From Corynebacterium lactis (GTDB lineage Bacteria > Actinomycetota > Actinomycetes > Mycobacteriales > Mycobacteriaceae): 64,000 nucleotides of DNA. The DNA lies in NCBI RefSeq assembly GCF_900519355.1, contig NZ_ULHE01000003.1:186001-250000 (forward strand). The letters are read 5' to 3'. A model generated the notes under the pieces. It was not told the origin of the DNA, made no database searches, and saw only the letters and a list, made by a program, of their open reading frames with translations. Numbering within the stretch: the stretch's first letter is position 1; the number at the start of each line of letters is the position of its first letter. The position numbers and the translations under genes are program-made. Positions 16,868-23,384 of the stretch are shown piece by piece.

Positions 16868-17971
16868 CTACGCTCCCGTCGTCTGGTCTGCCGCTGGGTT
16901 GGCCTCGTAGGAGGCTGTCACCGTGGTTTCGCCCACCGTTGACTGAGCACTGGCCGGTGCCGCCTTAGAGGCGGCATCAAATGCTTCGCTCTTGGCTTGG
17001 GACTGTGCGCGTGCGACATCCTCCGCGACCTGGCGCACCTGCTGCGTGGTCGCCGTAGCCACTGACTCAACTGCCCGCGCTGCCTCTGCGTCGAATGCGG
17101 CACGAGCTGCGCGAAGACGCTCAGATTCCTTGATCTTCAGCGTTGCGGTACCGGCGGGAGTGGTTGCAGCAACAGACTTGTCTGCTACATCGATAGTCAC
17201 CGATGACTCTCCAACCGTGGCGCTGGCGCGGGTGATCTGCCACTGGCGATCAATGGTCGCCGAAGCGTTGCTGGAGCCATTCGGGCTGTCGACGGAGACC
17301 GTACCGGTCATCGTCGACGGGGACGTCGCGACCGACACCGACGGCGTCGGTGTAGGGGCTTGAGCGGGTACCGGTCGCTTGTCCGGAGCCTGCTGCGGCG
17401 CGGGTGCGGCTGCTGCAGAGGAGGTGGTCGGCTGCGGAGTCGTTTCCTGCTTCGGCGCTGGAGTCGCCTCCGCAGTAGAGGCAGCAGGTGCCTTCGCATT
17501 GGCATTAGCCGTCGGGGATTCACTCGAGGGAGCCGGAGCCGCAGTCTGCGTCGTCGGCGCAGCCGTCGCAGTACCAGGCTGCACCGCTGGCTCGGAAGCT
17601 GCGGGCTTGTCAGCTGCAGGCACAGGAGCCTGAGTGGACGTGCCCGGCTGCACCGCCGGGGATTCACCCGACGGAGCCGGGGCCTCAGACTGCGCCGTCG
17701 GCGCAGCCGTCGCAGTACCAGGCTGCACCGCAGGCTCGGAAGCTGCGGGCTTGTCAGCTGCAGGCACAGGAGCCTGAGTGGACGTGCCCGGCTGCACCGC
17801 AGGCTCGGCCACCGCTTGCTTGGGCGTCGGTTTAGGAGCGGGGGCCTCCGTCGCCGTTCCAGGCTGTACTGCCGGAGCATCGGCTGGGTCTGCGCCAGCA
17901 AGTGGGGCGCCCAGCAGGACACCGGCAGCAATGCCGGCTGCGAGTCCTACCACTCGGGTTGTATGCTTCAT
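16868..17971 (-). CDS. Secreted Ala/Pro-rich repeat protein
   Basis: A 367-residue protein. The ATG at 17971 has a GGAGAG Shine-Dalgarno sequence 9 nt upstream, so I reject the longer frame. It has a signal peptide (cleavage after LAGA), then five copies of a PAVQPGT(A/S)T motif in a low-complexity Ala/Pro/Thr region, a beta-rich part and a helical Ala-rich C-terminus. The repeats suggest a stalk or wall-spanning spacer. It is the first transfer-region gene after the WhiB-like gene, and its leader holds two large hairpins. Confidence 0.65.
   Translation of the reverse strand: MKHTTRVVGLAAGIAAGVLLGAPLAGADPADAPAVQPGTATEAPAPKPTPKQAVAEPAVQPGTSTQAPVPAADKPAASEPAVQPGTATAAPTAQSEAPAPSGESPAVQPGTSTQAPVPAADKPAASEPAVQPGTATAAPTTQTAAPAPSSESPTANANAKAPAASTAEATPAPKQETTPQPTTSSAAAAPAPQQAPDKRPVPAQAPTPTPSVSVATSPSTMTGTVSVDSPNGSSNASATIDRQWQITRASATVGESSVTIDVADKSVAATTPAGTATLKIKESERLRAARAAFDAEAARAVESVATATTQQVRQVAEDVARAQSQAKSEAFDAASKAAPASAQSTVGETTVTASYEANPAADQTTGA
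17553..17800. repeat. Tandem 144-bp repeat in the AVQPGT protein gene
   Basis: Positions 17553-17656 and 17697-17800 match over about 104 bp with one mismatch that I can find (t/a), with a period of 144 bp (48 codons). Two nearly identical protein repeats result, so copy number could change by slippage or recombination. Confidence 0.9.
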
Positions 17972-17999
17972 TCTTTTCTCTCCATTCCGTGCAAGGATG

Positions 18000-18087
18000 G
18001 AGATAACCGCGCCAGCTGCTCTGGCGATGGTTATCTCGGCTCCCCATCTCCAGGCTGTGACTACCAATCAATGCTGGAGATGGGGAG
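18000..18087. other. Two adjacent large hairpins ahead of the transfer operon
   Basis: Inverted repeat 1: GAGATAACC at 18000-18008 pairs with GGTTATCTC at 18029-18037, with an inner GCCAG/CTGGC. Inverted repeat 2: CTCCCCATCTCCAG at 18040-18053 pairs perfectly with its complement at 18074-18087. Neither is followed by a T-run on the minus strand. They lie in the 152-bp gap between whiB and the secreted-repeat gene. Possible roles are attenuator, mRNA processing site or origin of transfer. Confidence 0.8.
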
Positions 18088-18123
18088 TTCCTGACTTTCG
18101 CCGTCAAATGACGACGTTGTTAT

Positions 18124-18600
18124 TCAATTTCTTTCACCGCACCGTTTTAAGGCGCTACCCCCGTAGGTGGGGGCACTGGTAGTGTTGTGCATGGGCGCGT
18201 TGCCTTTGCCCGACCGCGAAGGCAACGCGTCCCCTCGTTTTTCTGGGTCTTCCAGAGCGCGCAGCAGGTGTTTGCGCGCACGCCGCTGTCGCGCATCAAG
18301 CCTCCTGCGGGACTGGTACCGCCGTCTGGTGTGATCTTCGTAGACGACTCCTCCCCACACGCCAGAAGTCTCCGGCAGGGCTTCTGCGAACTCGCGACAC
18401 AGGTGCCGCACCGGGCACTGTTGGCAAATTTCGATCGCCTTGGCCTGGCGGGCTTGGACCGCCTCACGACGCTCACTGGATGCCGCGGCATCCCACAGAC
18501 GCGGCGGATAGACCCCACTCGCGCAAGATCCTGACGCCAGCGCGGAATGGACCCGACGAATGATCTCGATTTCCAGTTGTGATGGGTTTTCATGACTCAT
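18124..18600 (-). CDS. WhiB-family iron-sulfur regulator
   Basis: A 158-residue protein. The ATG at 18600 has GGAAG upstream; the longer frame is not supported. Four Cys are placed as in WhiB proteins: one in SGSC, then CQQC and HLC, with the GVWGG turn after them and a basic tail (RRRYQSRRRLDARQRRARK) that may bind DNA. WhiB proteins hold a [4Fe-4S] cluster and usually work with a sigma factor. Between the rep-like gene and the transfer operon, it is a candidate switch for transfer gene expression. Confidence 0.85.
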   Translation of the reverse strand: MSHENPSQLEIEIIRRVHSALASGSCASGVYPPRLWDAAASSERREAVQARQAKAIEICQQCPVRHLCREFAEALPETSGVWGGVVYEDHTRRRYQSRRRLDARQRRARKHLLRALEDPEKRGDALPSRSGKGNAPMHNTTSAPTYGGSALKRCGERN

Positions 18601-18635
18601 GTTCGTCACTTCCGACCTAGTGATGATTGGCTGCT

Positions 18636-19949
18636 TTACCTGGTGAGATAGACGCTGACGTCGACGGCGTCGAGAAATGCCCATCGACTCGATTGGGCGT
18701 ACTCCAGCCCAGCGTCTCGGGCGGCGTAGTGGTCGATGGCGACTTGGCCCATGTCGAGATCTGCCGCCGAGACAACGCGGCCTGATGGCAGGGTTTTCGA
18801 CCAATGCCGACGCGGCGCGGCATCGGGTGACACAGTCCAGGACGGTGGCGAATCCACCGGAATATCATCACGGAAACGGGCCATGACCAGCGCTGTTAAG
18901 TGACGGACTGTATCCGGCAATTCTCGACATCCGAGCACATGGCGAATCTGCTCGCGAGTCCAGCCCGCGTCGAGGCGGGCGCGGACGGCCTCCGCGATAC
19001 GGCGCTGATCACGCGGCGGGATTGCCTGCATAGGCTCCGGCAGCACGTTGGCCAGCAGCGCCGAATCAGCCTGAATCACATCGTTGTGATTCTGCACTCG
19101 CCCCGTCGCCTCAGATGCGGCCGTTTTTTGCCCTTCAGAGCGCCCCTGGCGGCTTGGCAACGCAGATTCGGGTTCATGTCCATCCGGGACACTTCGACGC
19201 GCCTGAGGCGCGCTGAGCGCCGAACGTTGACGAACCTCGGGTTCACCAGTGCTACGGCGGGCGGCACCGTCAGGTGCGGCCGCCTGCAACCGTTCAGCGA
19301 CAGGGACAGTCACGGGGTCCTGCCCTGCCGAGCCGGATGGCTCGGCCCTGCGAGGCTCCGCCGAGTCCGGCTGCCCCACTCCGGTGTCCTCGCCGCCGAG
19401 CTCCGCTACGGGAGGGGATGGAGGGGAGGGGTTGGTAGTTATATCTTGGTCTTTATTAGCTGTGTCAACTGTGACACTTAAACCCTGGGGGTTTTTGACA
19501 CTTAAACCTTGTTTGGGTGTCAATTTGACACCTAAACCCTGACCTGCGGTTTTAGATTTCTCGGGTTTAGGTGTCATTTTGACACTTAAACCCTGCTCCA
19601 CAACCCGAAAGCGGCCAGCGAGCATATCCGGAAGGTTGATGATGTACCGGTTTGAAGCCCTTCTGCTCTGCCCCGCTTCATTGAAGTAGTACCGCTTTTT
19701 AACTTCGATAATCCCTAGGTTTTCCAACTCTTTAAGTTGCCTAAGAACAGTCGAACGAGACTGCGCAGTGCGATGCATGATGTCGTCAACCGACGGCCAG
19801 CACTCAACGCGTCCATCAGTACGTCGAACGGTCTTCTCGGCATCCGAGTACGGATCAGCGCGGTCAGCAAGCATCGCAAGAGTGAACTTGCACGCAGGCT
19901 TGAGAATCTCGACATGATCGACACAGATACCCATCTCAGCGAATCCCAT
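18636..19949 (-). CDS. Replication-initiator-like protein with winged helix and intragenic iterons
   Basis: A 437-residue protein. Residues 12-105 form a winged helix-turn-helix (WPSVDDIMHRTAQSRSTVLRQL, then a wing with KKRYYF) as in HTH_36/RepA_N-type initiators. Residues 119-160 are a repetitive GLSVK/TPK segment whose DNA carries palindromes (19463-19595). A Pro/Glu-rich linker and a C-terminal domain (about 290-437) with helices such as RIAEAVRARLDAGWTREQI follow. The start has AGGGGGTG 7 nt upstream and shares TAATG with a preceding 36-aa ORF. I infer replication or copy control of the excised element. A pure transcription factor is the alternative. Confidence 0.65.
   Translation of the reverse strand: MGFAEMGICVDHVEILKPACKFTLAMLADRADPYSDAEKTVRRTDGRVECWPSVDDIMHRTAQSRSTVLRQLKELENLGIIEVKKRYYFNEAGQSRRASNRYIINLPDMLAGRFRVVEQGLSVKMTPKPEKSKTAGQGLGVKLTPKQGLSVKNPQGLSVTVDTANKDQDITTNPSPPSPPVAELGGEDTGVGQPDSAEPRRAEPSGSAGQDPVTVPVAERLQAAAPDGAARRSTGEPEVRQRSALSAPQARRSVPDGHEPESALPSRQGRSEGQKTAASEATGRVQNHNDVIQADSALLANVLPEPMQAIPPRDQRRIAEAVRARLDAGWTREQIRHVLGCRELPDTVRHLTALVMARFRDDIPVDSPPSWTVSPDAAPRRHWSKTLPSGRVVSAADLDMGQVAIDHYAARDAGLEYAQSSRWAFLDAVDVSVYLTR
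19463..19595. repeat. Iteron-like palindromes inside the rep-like gene (candidate oriV)
   Basis: Four copies of TGACACYTAAACCYTG lie at 19472-19487, 19496-19511, 19526-19541 and 19580-19595, with starts 24, 30 and 54 bp apart. Three copies have a mirror half-site, giving palindromes GTGTCAACTGTGACAC (19463-19478), GTGTCAATTTGACAC (19518-19532) and GTGTCATTTTGACAC (19571-19585). The last extends to GGGTTTAGGTGTCA opposite TGACACTTAAACCC. This looks like binding sites for the protein encoded by the same gene. Confidence 0.8.
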
Positions 19950-20059
19950 TAGAAGGCACCCCCTAACCTCATCGTTGGCGTGTAAGAATCCAGATCCCTC
20001 GGTCGCGCTACTGTGGTTGGCTCACTACCTCCGAGGCAGAACAAATAAAACTCGCTCAT
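19949..20059 (-). CDS. 36-aa small ORF coupled to the rep-like gene
   Basis: A 36-residue ORF beginning MSEFYLFCLGG and ending RLGGAF. Its ATG overlaps the previous minus-strand stop (TGATG) with GGAGAGG upstream, and its TAA overlaps the rep-like ATG (TAATG). Its segment PTTVARPRDLDSYTP is matched by TTVALPDSLDPYTP encoded in another frame at about 20930-20980, upstream of the next copy of the junction. This suggests an old duplication of a coding junction. Function unknown; it could act mainly in translational coupling. Confidence 0.45.
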   Translation of the reverse strand: MSEFYLFCLGGSEPTTVARPRDLDSYTPTMRLGGAF

Positions 20060-20895
20060 CACTGGGCGTCCTCTCCCGGCGTTAGAGTTGAAACAATGGA
20101 GCTGTGATCATCAAGAAACCGACGACGCCCGATGACCGAAAAGCGATTAGGCAGTTGCTCGCCAAAGAAATGCCCAAGGAGTGGGAGATAGATATTTCCA
20201 CTCCCCACTCCCAGCTCGTCGGGGCGTGGGAAAATGACGGTCTCGTAGGTGGCGCGTGCTTGAGTCCATGCGCAGTAGAGGCCGACAATTTGCGCGCGCA
20301 GCTTGCCACATTCGTCGATCTCGGCATGATGGACGATTCCAACCTTGCAACCGGTGGCAAGGTAGCGAACTGGATTGAGAACCGGATCATCAAAATCGAC
20401 ATGATTGCCACCGGTCCCGCATGGCGCGGTCACGGTATCGCCCGGAAGGTTGTCGATTACTGCGAGACAATCGCCCGTCAACATCAGTGCGAAGCCCTTA
20501 TCGCCGCCGTAGCCAATATGGTGTCCCACCGTGTCTTTGATGCGTGTGGCTATCTCACGTGCCCGCCTGAGGTCCGATTGATTCCAACACGGACTGATAG
20601 CGACGGGAACTTCTGGACGTATCCAACCTTGGCCCAGGGAAGCGATATTCCCCTGGTAGTCAAAGAACTCGCGCGCGGTGAGGTATTCCTCACTTGCAGC
20701 TGGCATGATTGGCATCCCAATCGACCAAGCGAAGTTTTCCCGTTGTCGTAGCAAAAAGGGCTTGCCGACACAGCAGCCCTTCGGCACCTGCAATCGAAAC
20801 CTGCGGCCAAGGCGATCGCGCTGATTGACTAACGCATATTCAGTCGAGGTTTGTAGCTCACCGCCAACGTAGCGGGGAACAAAAGTCTGTTCCAT
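20059..20895 (-). CDS. Minus-strand ORF C antisense to GNAT 1
   Basis: A 278-codon open frame. AGGGGTG lies 8 nt before the ATG, which overlaps the upstream stop by TAATG; the stop overlaps the next ATG by TGATG. The first 48 codons lie outside the GNAT gene (MEQTFVPRYVGGEL..., KGCCVGKPFLLRQ) and look protein-like. The rest is antisense to GNAT 1. No family recognised. Either a real gene of the ICE leader operon, or a real N-terminus followed by fortuitous open frame. Confidence 0.35.
   Translation of the reverse strand: MEQTFVPRYVGGELQTSTEYALVNQRDRLGRRFRLQVPKGCCVGKPFLLRQRENFAWSIGMPIMPAASEEYLTAREFFDYQGNIASLGQGWIRPEVPVAISPCWNQSDLRRAREIATRIKDTVGHHIGYGGDKGFALMLTGDCLAVIDNLPGDTVTAPCGTGGNHVDFDDPVLNPVRYLATGCKVGIVHHAEIDECGKLRAQIVGLYCAWTQARATYETVIFPRPDELGVGSGNIYLPLLGHFFGEQLPNRFSVIGRRRFLDDHSSIVSTLTPGEDAQ
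20104..20751 (+). CDS. GNAT-family acetyltransferase 1
   Basis: A 215-residue protein with the acetyl-CoA signature IATGPAWRGHGIARKVVDY (RxxGxG/A type) at about 100-118 and the fourth-motif RVFDACGYLTC. GTG start with GGAG only 2-3 nt upstream; a TAGAGT element just before suggests a leaderless or weakly translated message. It is the first of three paralogues on the plus strand. Each is opposed over its whole length by an open minus-strand frame. The substrate is unknown; modification of antibiotics, aminoacyl-tRNA or protein termini are family possibilities. Confidence 0.7.
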   Translation: MIIKKPTTPDDRKAIRQLLAKEMPKEWEIDISTPHSQLVGAWENDGLVGGACLSPCAVEADNLRAQLATFVDLGMMDDSNLATGGKVANWIENRIIKIDMIATGPAWRGHGIARKVVDYCETIARQHQCEALIAAVANMVSHRVFDACGYLTCPPEVRLIPTRTDSDGNFWTYPTLAQGSDIPLVVKELARGEVFLTCSWHDWHPNRPSEVFPLS

Positions 20896-22013
20896 TAGAT
20901 TGCACCCCTGTCAGCAGAGTTCACGGCGTATAGGGATCGAGAGAATCCGGTAGCGCCACTGTGGTTGATTGAAGGATGTGGACGCAGGCCCGCCAAGACC
21001 TGCGTCCACTGGGAATGCCGGCACCAAGCCCGGTGCCGGGGCCCAGCGGCAACAGCGAGCCCAATCGCCGTCGCCGCAGTCAGGAAGGACAACCAATGCT
21101 GTCCAAGCTTTTTTCTTTCTTTCGGCGCACGAGACCGGCTTTCACAGTCGAGATCGTTAACTCTGATGCGGACTATCAAGCAGCCTTGCAGCTGCTGTCC
21201 GAACACATCGACGAGCCCACTAACGTGCCGTTTCCACCACTCGGCGGTGACCTCAACTACTTGGGTCAAGGCGTGATCGTCGGCGCATGGGACGAAGCAG
21301 ACCTTGTTGCGGCTGCCTTCGTTGGTCCCGACGTACAAACCGCCGCAGACGCAGTGCAGTTTGGTCGACCAGAGTACGAGACTGTGTTCCGACGCAGGAT
21401 TGCTGTAGTCCATGGCATAGCTACACGCCCCGAAAGCCGTCATAAAGGAGCTGCCACTGCTGTCTTGAACTGGATTGCTTCCTTGGCGACGGAGGAGGAA
21501 TACGATGTCCTTCTTTCCGTGCCAACGACGACCCAATCGCAGCAGTTGTTCGCCAAGTGCGGTTACTGCGTTTTCGATACCGATGTCGCCTTGATGCTGC
21601 AGCCCAAGGAGAGCGATAGCCCCATAGCCATTCCGAACTTCGATTTCAGATGGGCGGTAGGCTTCCTCACTGAGGCAGACAGGGCGCATATCCGTGTTGG
21701 CCAAGCACTGATACCCACCGGTGCGTCCGAAAACAGTGTTGCGGCCATTCAAGCCAGATGGTTGAGCTGACAAAGTCGATAACTGGCTACCTCGCAGACG
21801 GGCAGCCTGCTGCCGCAGCATTGCACGAGTTCGTGCGTAGCTGGGGCGGGATTTCAGCCAAGTGACTGGATCACGTTCAAGCAGATCCGAGCATGCGACT
21901 GGACTGTCGCCGACATAGCTACTAGGGTGGCTCGTTGAGAGCTGTTCCCCAGTTTTCACTTGCGCTTTCACTTTCGCCGAGGTGGGGGCGCTTTCTTTGT
22001 GGTTGAAGTTCAT
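20895..22013 (-). CDS. Minus-strand ORF B antisense to GNAT 2
   Basis: A 372-codon open frame with GAGGTCAG 6 nt before its ATG and TAATG overlaps at both ends. Its N-terminus (MNFNHKESAPTSAKVKAQ) matches that of ORF A, with mostly synonymous DNA differences. Much of its length is antisense to GNAT 2 (21096-21770), and its C-terminal part reads through GC hairpins, which argues against a folded domain there. Function unknown. Confidence 0.3.
   Translation of the reverse strand: MNFNHKESAPTSAKVKAQVKTGEQLSTSHPSSYVGDSPVACSDLLERDPVTWLKSRPSYARTRAMLRQQAARLRGSQLSTLSAQPSGLNGRNTVFGRTGGYQCLANTDMRPVCLSEEAYRPSEIEVRNGYGAIALLGLQHQGDIGIENAVTALGEQLLRLGRRWHGKKDIVFLLRRQGSNPVQDSSGSSFMTAFGACSYAMDYSNPASEHSLVLWSTKLHCVCGGLYVGTNEGSRNKVCFVPCADDHALTQVVEVTAEWWKRHVSGLVDVFGQQLQGCLIVRIRVNDLDCESRSRAPKERKKLGQHWLSFLTAATAIGLAVAAGPRHRAWCRHSQWTQVLAGLRPHPSINHSGATGFSRSLYAVNSADRGAI
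20980..21046. other. Tandem GC hairpins in the GNAT 2 leader
   Basis: GGACGCAGG (20980-20988) pairs with CCTGCGTCC (20999-21007). Immediately after, CTGGG (21009-21013) plus CCGGCACC (21018-21025) pair with GGTGCCGG (21032-21039) plus CCCAG (21042-21046). Both are perfect stems, 50 bp upstream of the GNAT 2 start. They could be a regulatory leader or a remnant of a recombination or replication site. Confidence 0.7.
21096..21770 (+). CDS. GNAT-family acetyltransferase 2
   Basis: A 224-residue protein starting at the ATG with an AGGAAGG Shine-Dalgarno sequence 7 nt upstream, which rules out the longer frame from 20976. A basic N-terminus (MLSKLFSFFRRTR) precedes the GNAT fold. The CoA loop is IATRPESRHKGAATAVLNW, and the later FAKCGYCVFDTDV matches the other two paralogues. 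It is the best-supported start of the three, so this strand is clearly coding here. Substrate unknown. Confidence 0.75.
   Translation: MLSKLFSFFRRTRPAFTVEIVNSDADYQAALQLLSEHIDEPTNVPFPPLGGDLNYLGQGVIVGAWDEADLVAAAFVGPDVQTAADAVQFGRPEYETVFRRRIAVVHGIATRPESRHKGAATAVLNWIASLATEEEYDVLLSVPTTTQSQQLFAKCGYCVFDTDVALMLQPKESDSPIAIPNFDFRWAVGFLTEADRAHIRVGQALIPTGASENSVAAIQARWLS
21961..22000 (+). terminator. Terminator-like hairpin after GNAT 2
   Basis: GCGCTTTCACTT and AGGTGGGGGCGC form a 12-bp stem (with several G-U pairs in RNA) around a TCGCCG loop, followed by TTTCTTTG. It is a near copy of the hairpin after GNAT 3. On the other strand the same bases encode SAPTSAKVKAQ. Confidence 0.6.
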
Positions 22014-22768
22014 TAGAATCTGACCTCATTTACTGTAGGAACATGACCAACGGAAAGATCTACGTCGCTGTGACGGAGGACGACTGCCGCGAAATCAGCG
22101 CTTTCTTGACCAAAGAAATGAGTGAAGAAGTCTTTATCCCTCGGTTGCCGGGAAGTGTCCGCGAGAGCGCAACCGTCGGTGAGCTCTTTGGATATCGGGA
22201 AGATGGCCATCTCGTAGGTGCAGCTTTTTGTCGCCCACTGCGCGAGGAGGCCGAGGCTGTAATACGAAATCCTGTTGTCGAACCAGGCGTCGGCGAAGAG
22301 GTATATTCCTGGCTTACGGATCGAGCCAAAATGGTTGAGCTGGTCGCGACAAGTACTGCGCACCGCCGCAAGGGCATCGCAGCTAAGATGCTCAGGACAA
22401 TTGAGTCCCTGGCGGTCGATGACGGTTGCGACGCGCTTCTCGCCGTCGCTAAGGACTCGATCGCGGCAAATCTTTTCGCCCAGCAAGGCTATTTCGTCTA
22501 TAAACCGTTGGTCAGCCTCATGCTCACAGCGCAACAGGCCGACGGTATGAAACTGCTCGGGCAGATACCCGGCCTCCCCGATACATTTCATGCCTTGAAA
22601 GAAGTCGGCCGATGTGAGCGCTTCTCCTTTGGAGTCCACCATCCTGCAGCCATGCAAAGACAAGACGGGAACCCTGTGATACGAAGCTGCGCTGCACGAG
22701 GGTTCAGAATCTACTAGCTGCGCTTTCACCTTCGCTGAGGTGGGAGCGCTTTTCTTTTGCTCGTTCAT
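22013..22768 (-). CDS. Minus-strand ORF A antisense to GNAT 3
   Basis: A 251-codon frame from the ATG at 22768, which overlaps the excisionase-like stop (TAATG) with GAGGTG upstream. Its N-terminus is MNEQKKSAPTSAKVKAQ. Most of the rest is antisense to GNAT 3. The stop overlaps the ORF B start. Of five differences from ORF B over the shared 12 codons, four are synonymous in this frame, which hints that the peptide is maintained. Function unknown. Confidence 0.35.
   Translation of the reverse strand: MNEQKKSAPTSAKVKAQLVDSEPSCSAASYHRVPVLSLHGCRMVDSKGEALTSADFFQGMKCIGEAGYLPEQFHTVGLLRCEHEADQRFIDEIALLGEKICRDRVLSDGEKRVATVIDRQGLNCPEHLSCDALAAVRSTCRDQLNHFGSIRKPGIYLFADAWFDNRISYYSLGLLAQWATKSCTYEMAIFPISKELTDGCALADTSRQPRDKDFFTHFFGQESADFAAVVLRHSDVDLSVGHVPTVNEVRF
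22043..22717 (+). CDS. GNAT-family acetyltransferase 3
   Basis: A 224-residue protein with the CoA-binding stretch VATSTAHRRKGIAAKMLR and a downstream FAQQGYFVYKPLVSLML that aligns with GNAT 2. The ATG is preceded by TAGGAAC and by TACTGT 12 nt upstream, a possible -10 of a near-leaderless promoter. An intrinsic terminator follows at once. It appears to be an independently transcribed cassette. Confidence 0.7.
   Translation: MTNGKIYVAVTEDDCREISAFLTKEMSEEVFIPRLPGSVRESATVGELFGYREDGHLVGAAFCRPLREEAEAVIRNPVVEPGVGEEVYSWLTDRAKMVELVATSTAHRRKGIAAKMLRTIESLAVDDGCDALLAVAKDSIAANLFAQQGYFVYKPLVSLMLTAQQADGMKLLGQIPGLPDTFHALKEVGRCERFSFGVHHPAAMQRQDGNPVIRSCAARGFRIY
22721..22758 (+). terminator. Intrinsic terminator of GNAT 3
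   Basis: GCGCTTTCACCT, a TCGCTG loop and AGGTGGGAGCGC pair over 12 bp (two G-U), followed directly by TTTTCTTTT. It begins 4 bp after the GNAT 3 stop codon. Confidence 0.75.
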
Positions 22769-22974
22769 TACGCAGCACCTCGGACAACCCGTTCCCAAGA
22801 ATCCGAAGGAATCCTCCAACGCCCAGTAGGCGTTTGAAAGGCTCCCGGTACTCGACCATCGTGACACCAGTCCCGTACCGTCGACGCCGCCAGCCCACCT
22901 GGAAATTGACGCCCCGCTTCAGCAGGACTTAGCCACAATAATCCTTCACTTGTAAAATATTTCATTTCATTCAT
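22768..22974 (-). CDS. Excisionase-like MerR/HTH_17 protein
   Basis: A 68-residue protein with the HTH_17 pattern LSPAEAGRQFPGGLAASTVRDW followed by a wing (TPTGRWRIPSDSWERVV), typical of excisionases and related small regulators. I use the ATG at 22974; ATG 22965 is possible. It is divergent from the XRE gene across an 80-bp operator region and close to the tRNA end of the element, where xis genes usually lie. Its TAA overlaps the ATG of ORF A. No integrase is next to it. Confidence 0.65.
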   Translation of the reverse strand: MNEMKYFTSEGLLWLSPAEAGRQFPGGLAASTVRDWCHDGRVPGAFQTPTGRWRIPSDSWERVVRGAA

Positions 22975-23012
22975 GGACGCCACTCTAGCCGAATCAATCG
23001 TAGAACTGCAAT

Positions 23013-23025
23013 AATTCATTGAATT
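23013..23025. promoter_or_regulatory. Candidate operator between xis-like and XRE genes
   Basis: AATTCATTGAATT has 6-bp inverted arms around a central T, with GAATTC overlapping its right end. It is centred in the 80-bp divergent promoter region. An XRE repressor could bind here to control excision. Confidence 0.45.
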
Positions 23026-23054
23026 CGTATTGTTCGTTTGCTATTGTGCGATGT

Positions 23055-23384
23055 ATGAACACCGCAAGTCGCAAAACTTATACAGCTAACGAGGCTGTTG
23101 GAATCAAGGTCAACGAGTTGATGTTCAGGAACCGCGTTTCCCGAAAGAAGCTCGGAGAGGTTCTTGGCATTACCGGCCAGGGAGTAAGTCGAAAGGTACT
23201 AGGACAGTCATCCTGGACATTGGATGAGCTGTACTGCATCGCCGACTACTTCAGTGTCACCGTCCCCGACCTACTCCCCCGTCGCGTCCCCCAAACGCAA
23301 GAAACCCCCGATTCGCTTTCGCGAACCGAGGGTTCCAACTTAGTGGCGGGGGCAGGATTCGAACCTACGACCTCTGGGTTATGA
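23055..23384 (+). CDS. XRE-family regulator running into the tRNA gene
   Basis: A 109-residue protein from the ATG at 23055. Residues 17-75 form a Cro/C1-type helix-turn-helix (VSRKKLGEVLGITGQGVSRKV, then LDELYCIADYFSVTVPDLL). After about residue 80 the sequence is translated from the tRNA terminator and then the antisense strand of the tRNA gene, giving the tail GAGFEPTTSGL. That tail is not a domain; it comes from the integration-side DNA. It probably represses or times the ICE leader genes. Confidence 0.65.
   Translation: MNTASRKTYTANEAVGIKVNELMFRNRVSRKKLGEVLGITGQGVSRKVLGQSSWTLDELYCIADYFSVTVPDLLPRRVPQTQETPDSLSRTEGSNLVAGAGFEPTTSGL
23303..23337 (-). terminator. Terminator after tRNA-fMet
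   Basis: On the minus strand AACCCTCGGTTCGC pairs with GCGAATCGGGGGTT around GAAA, followed by TCTTGCGTTT. It lies just beyond the tRNA 3' end. Confidence 0.7.
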
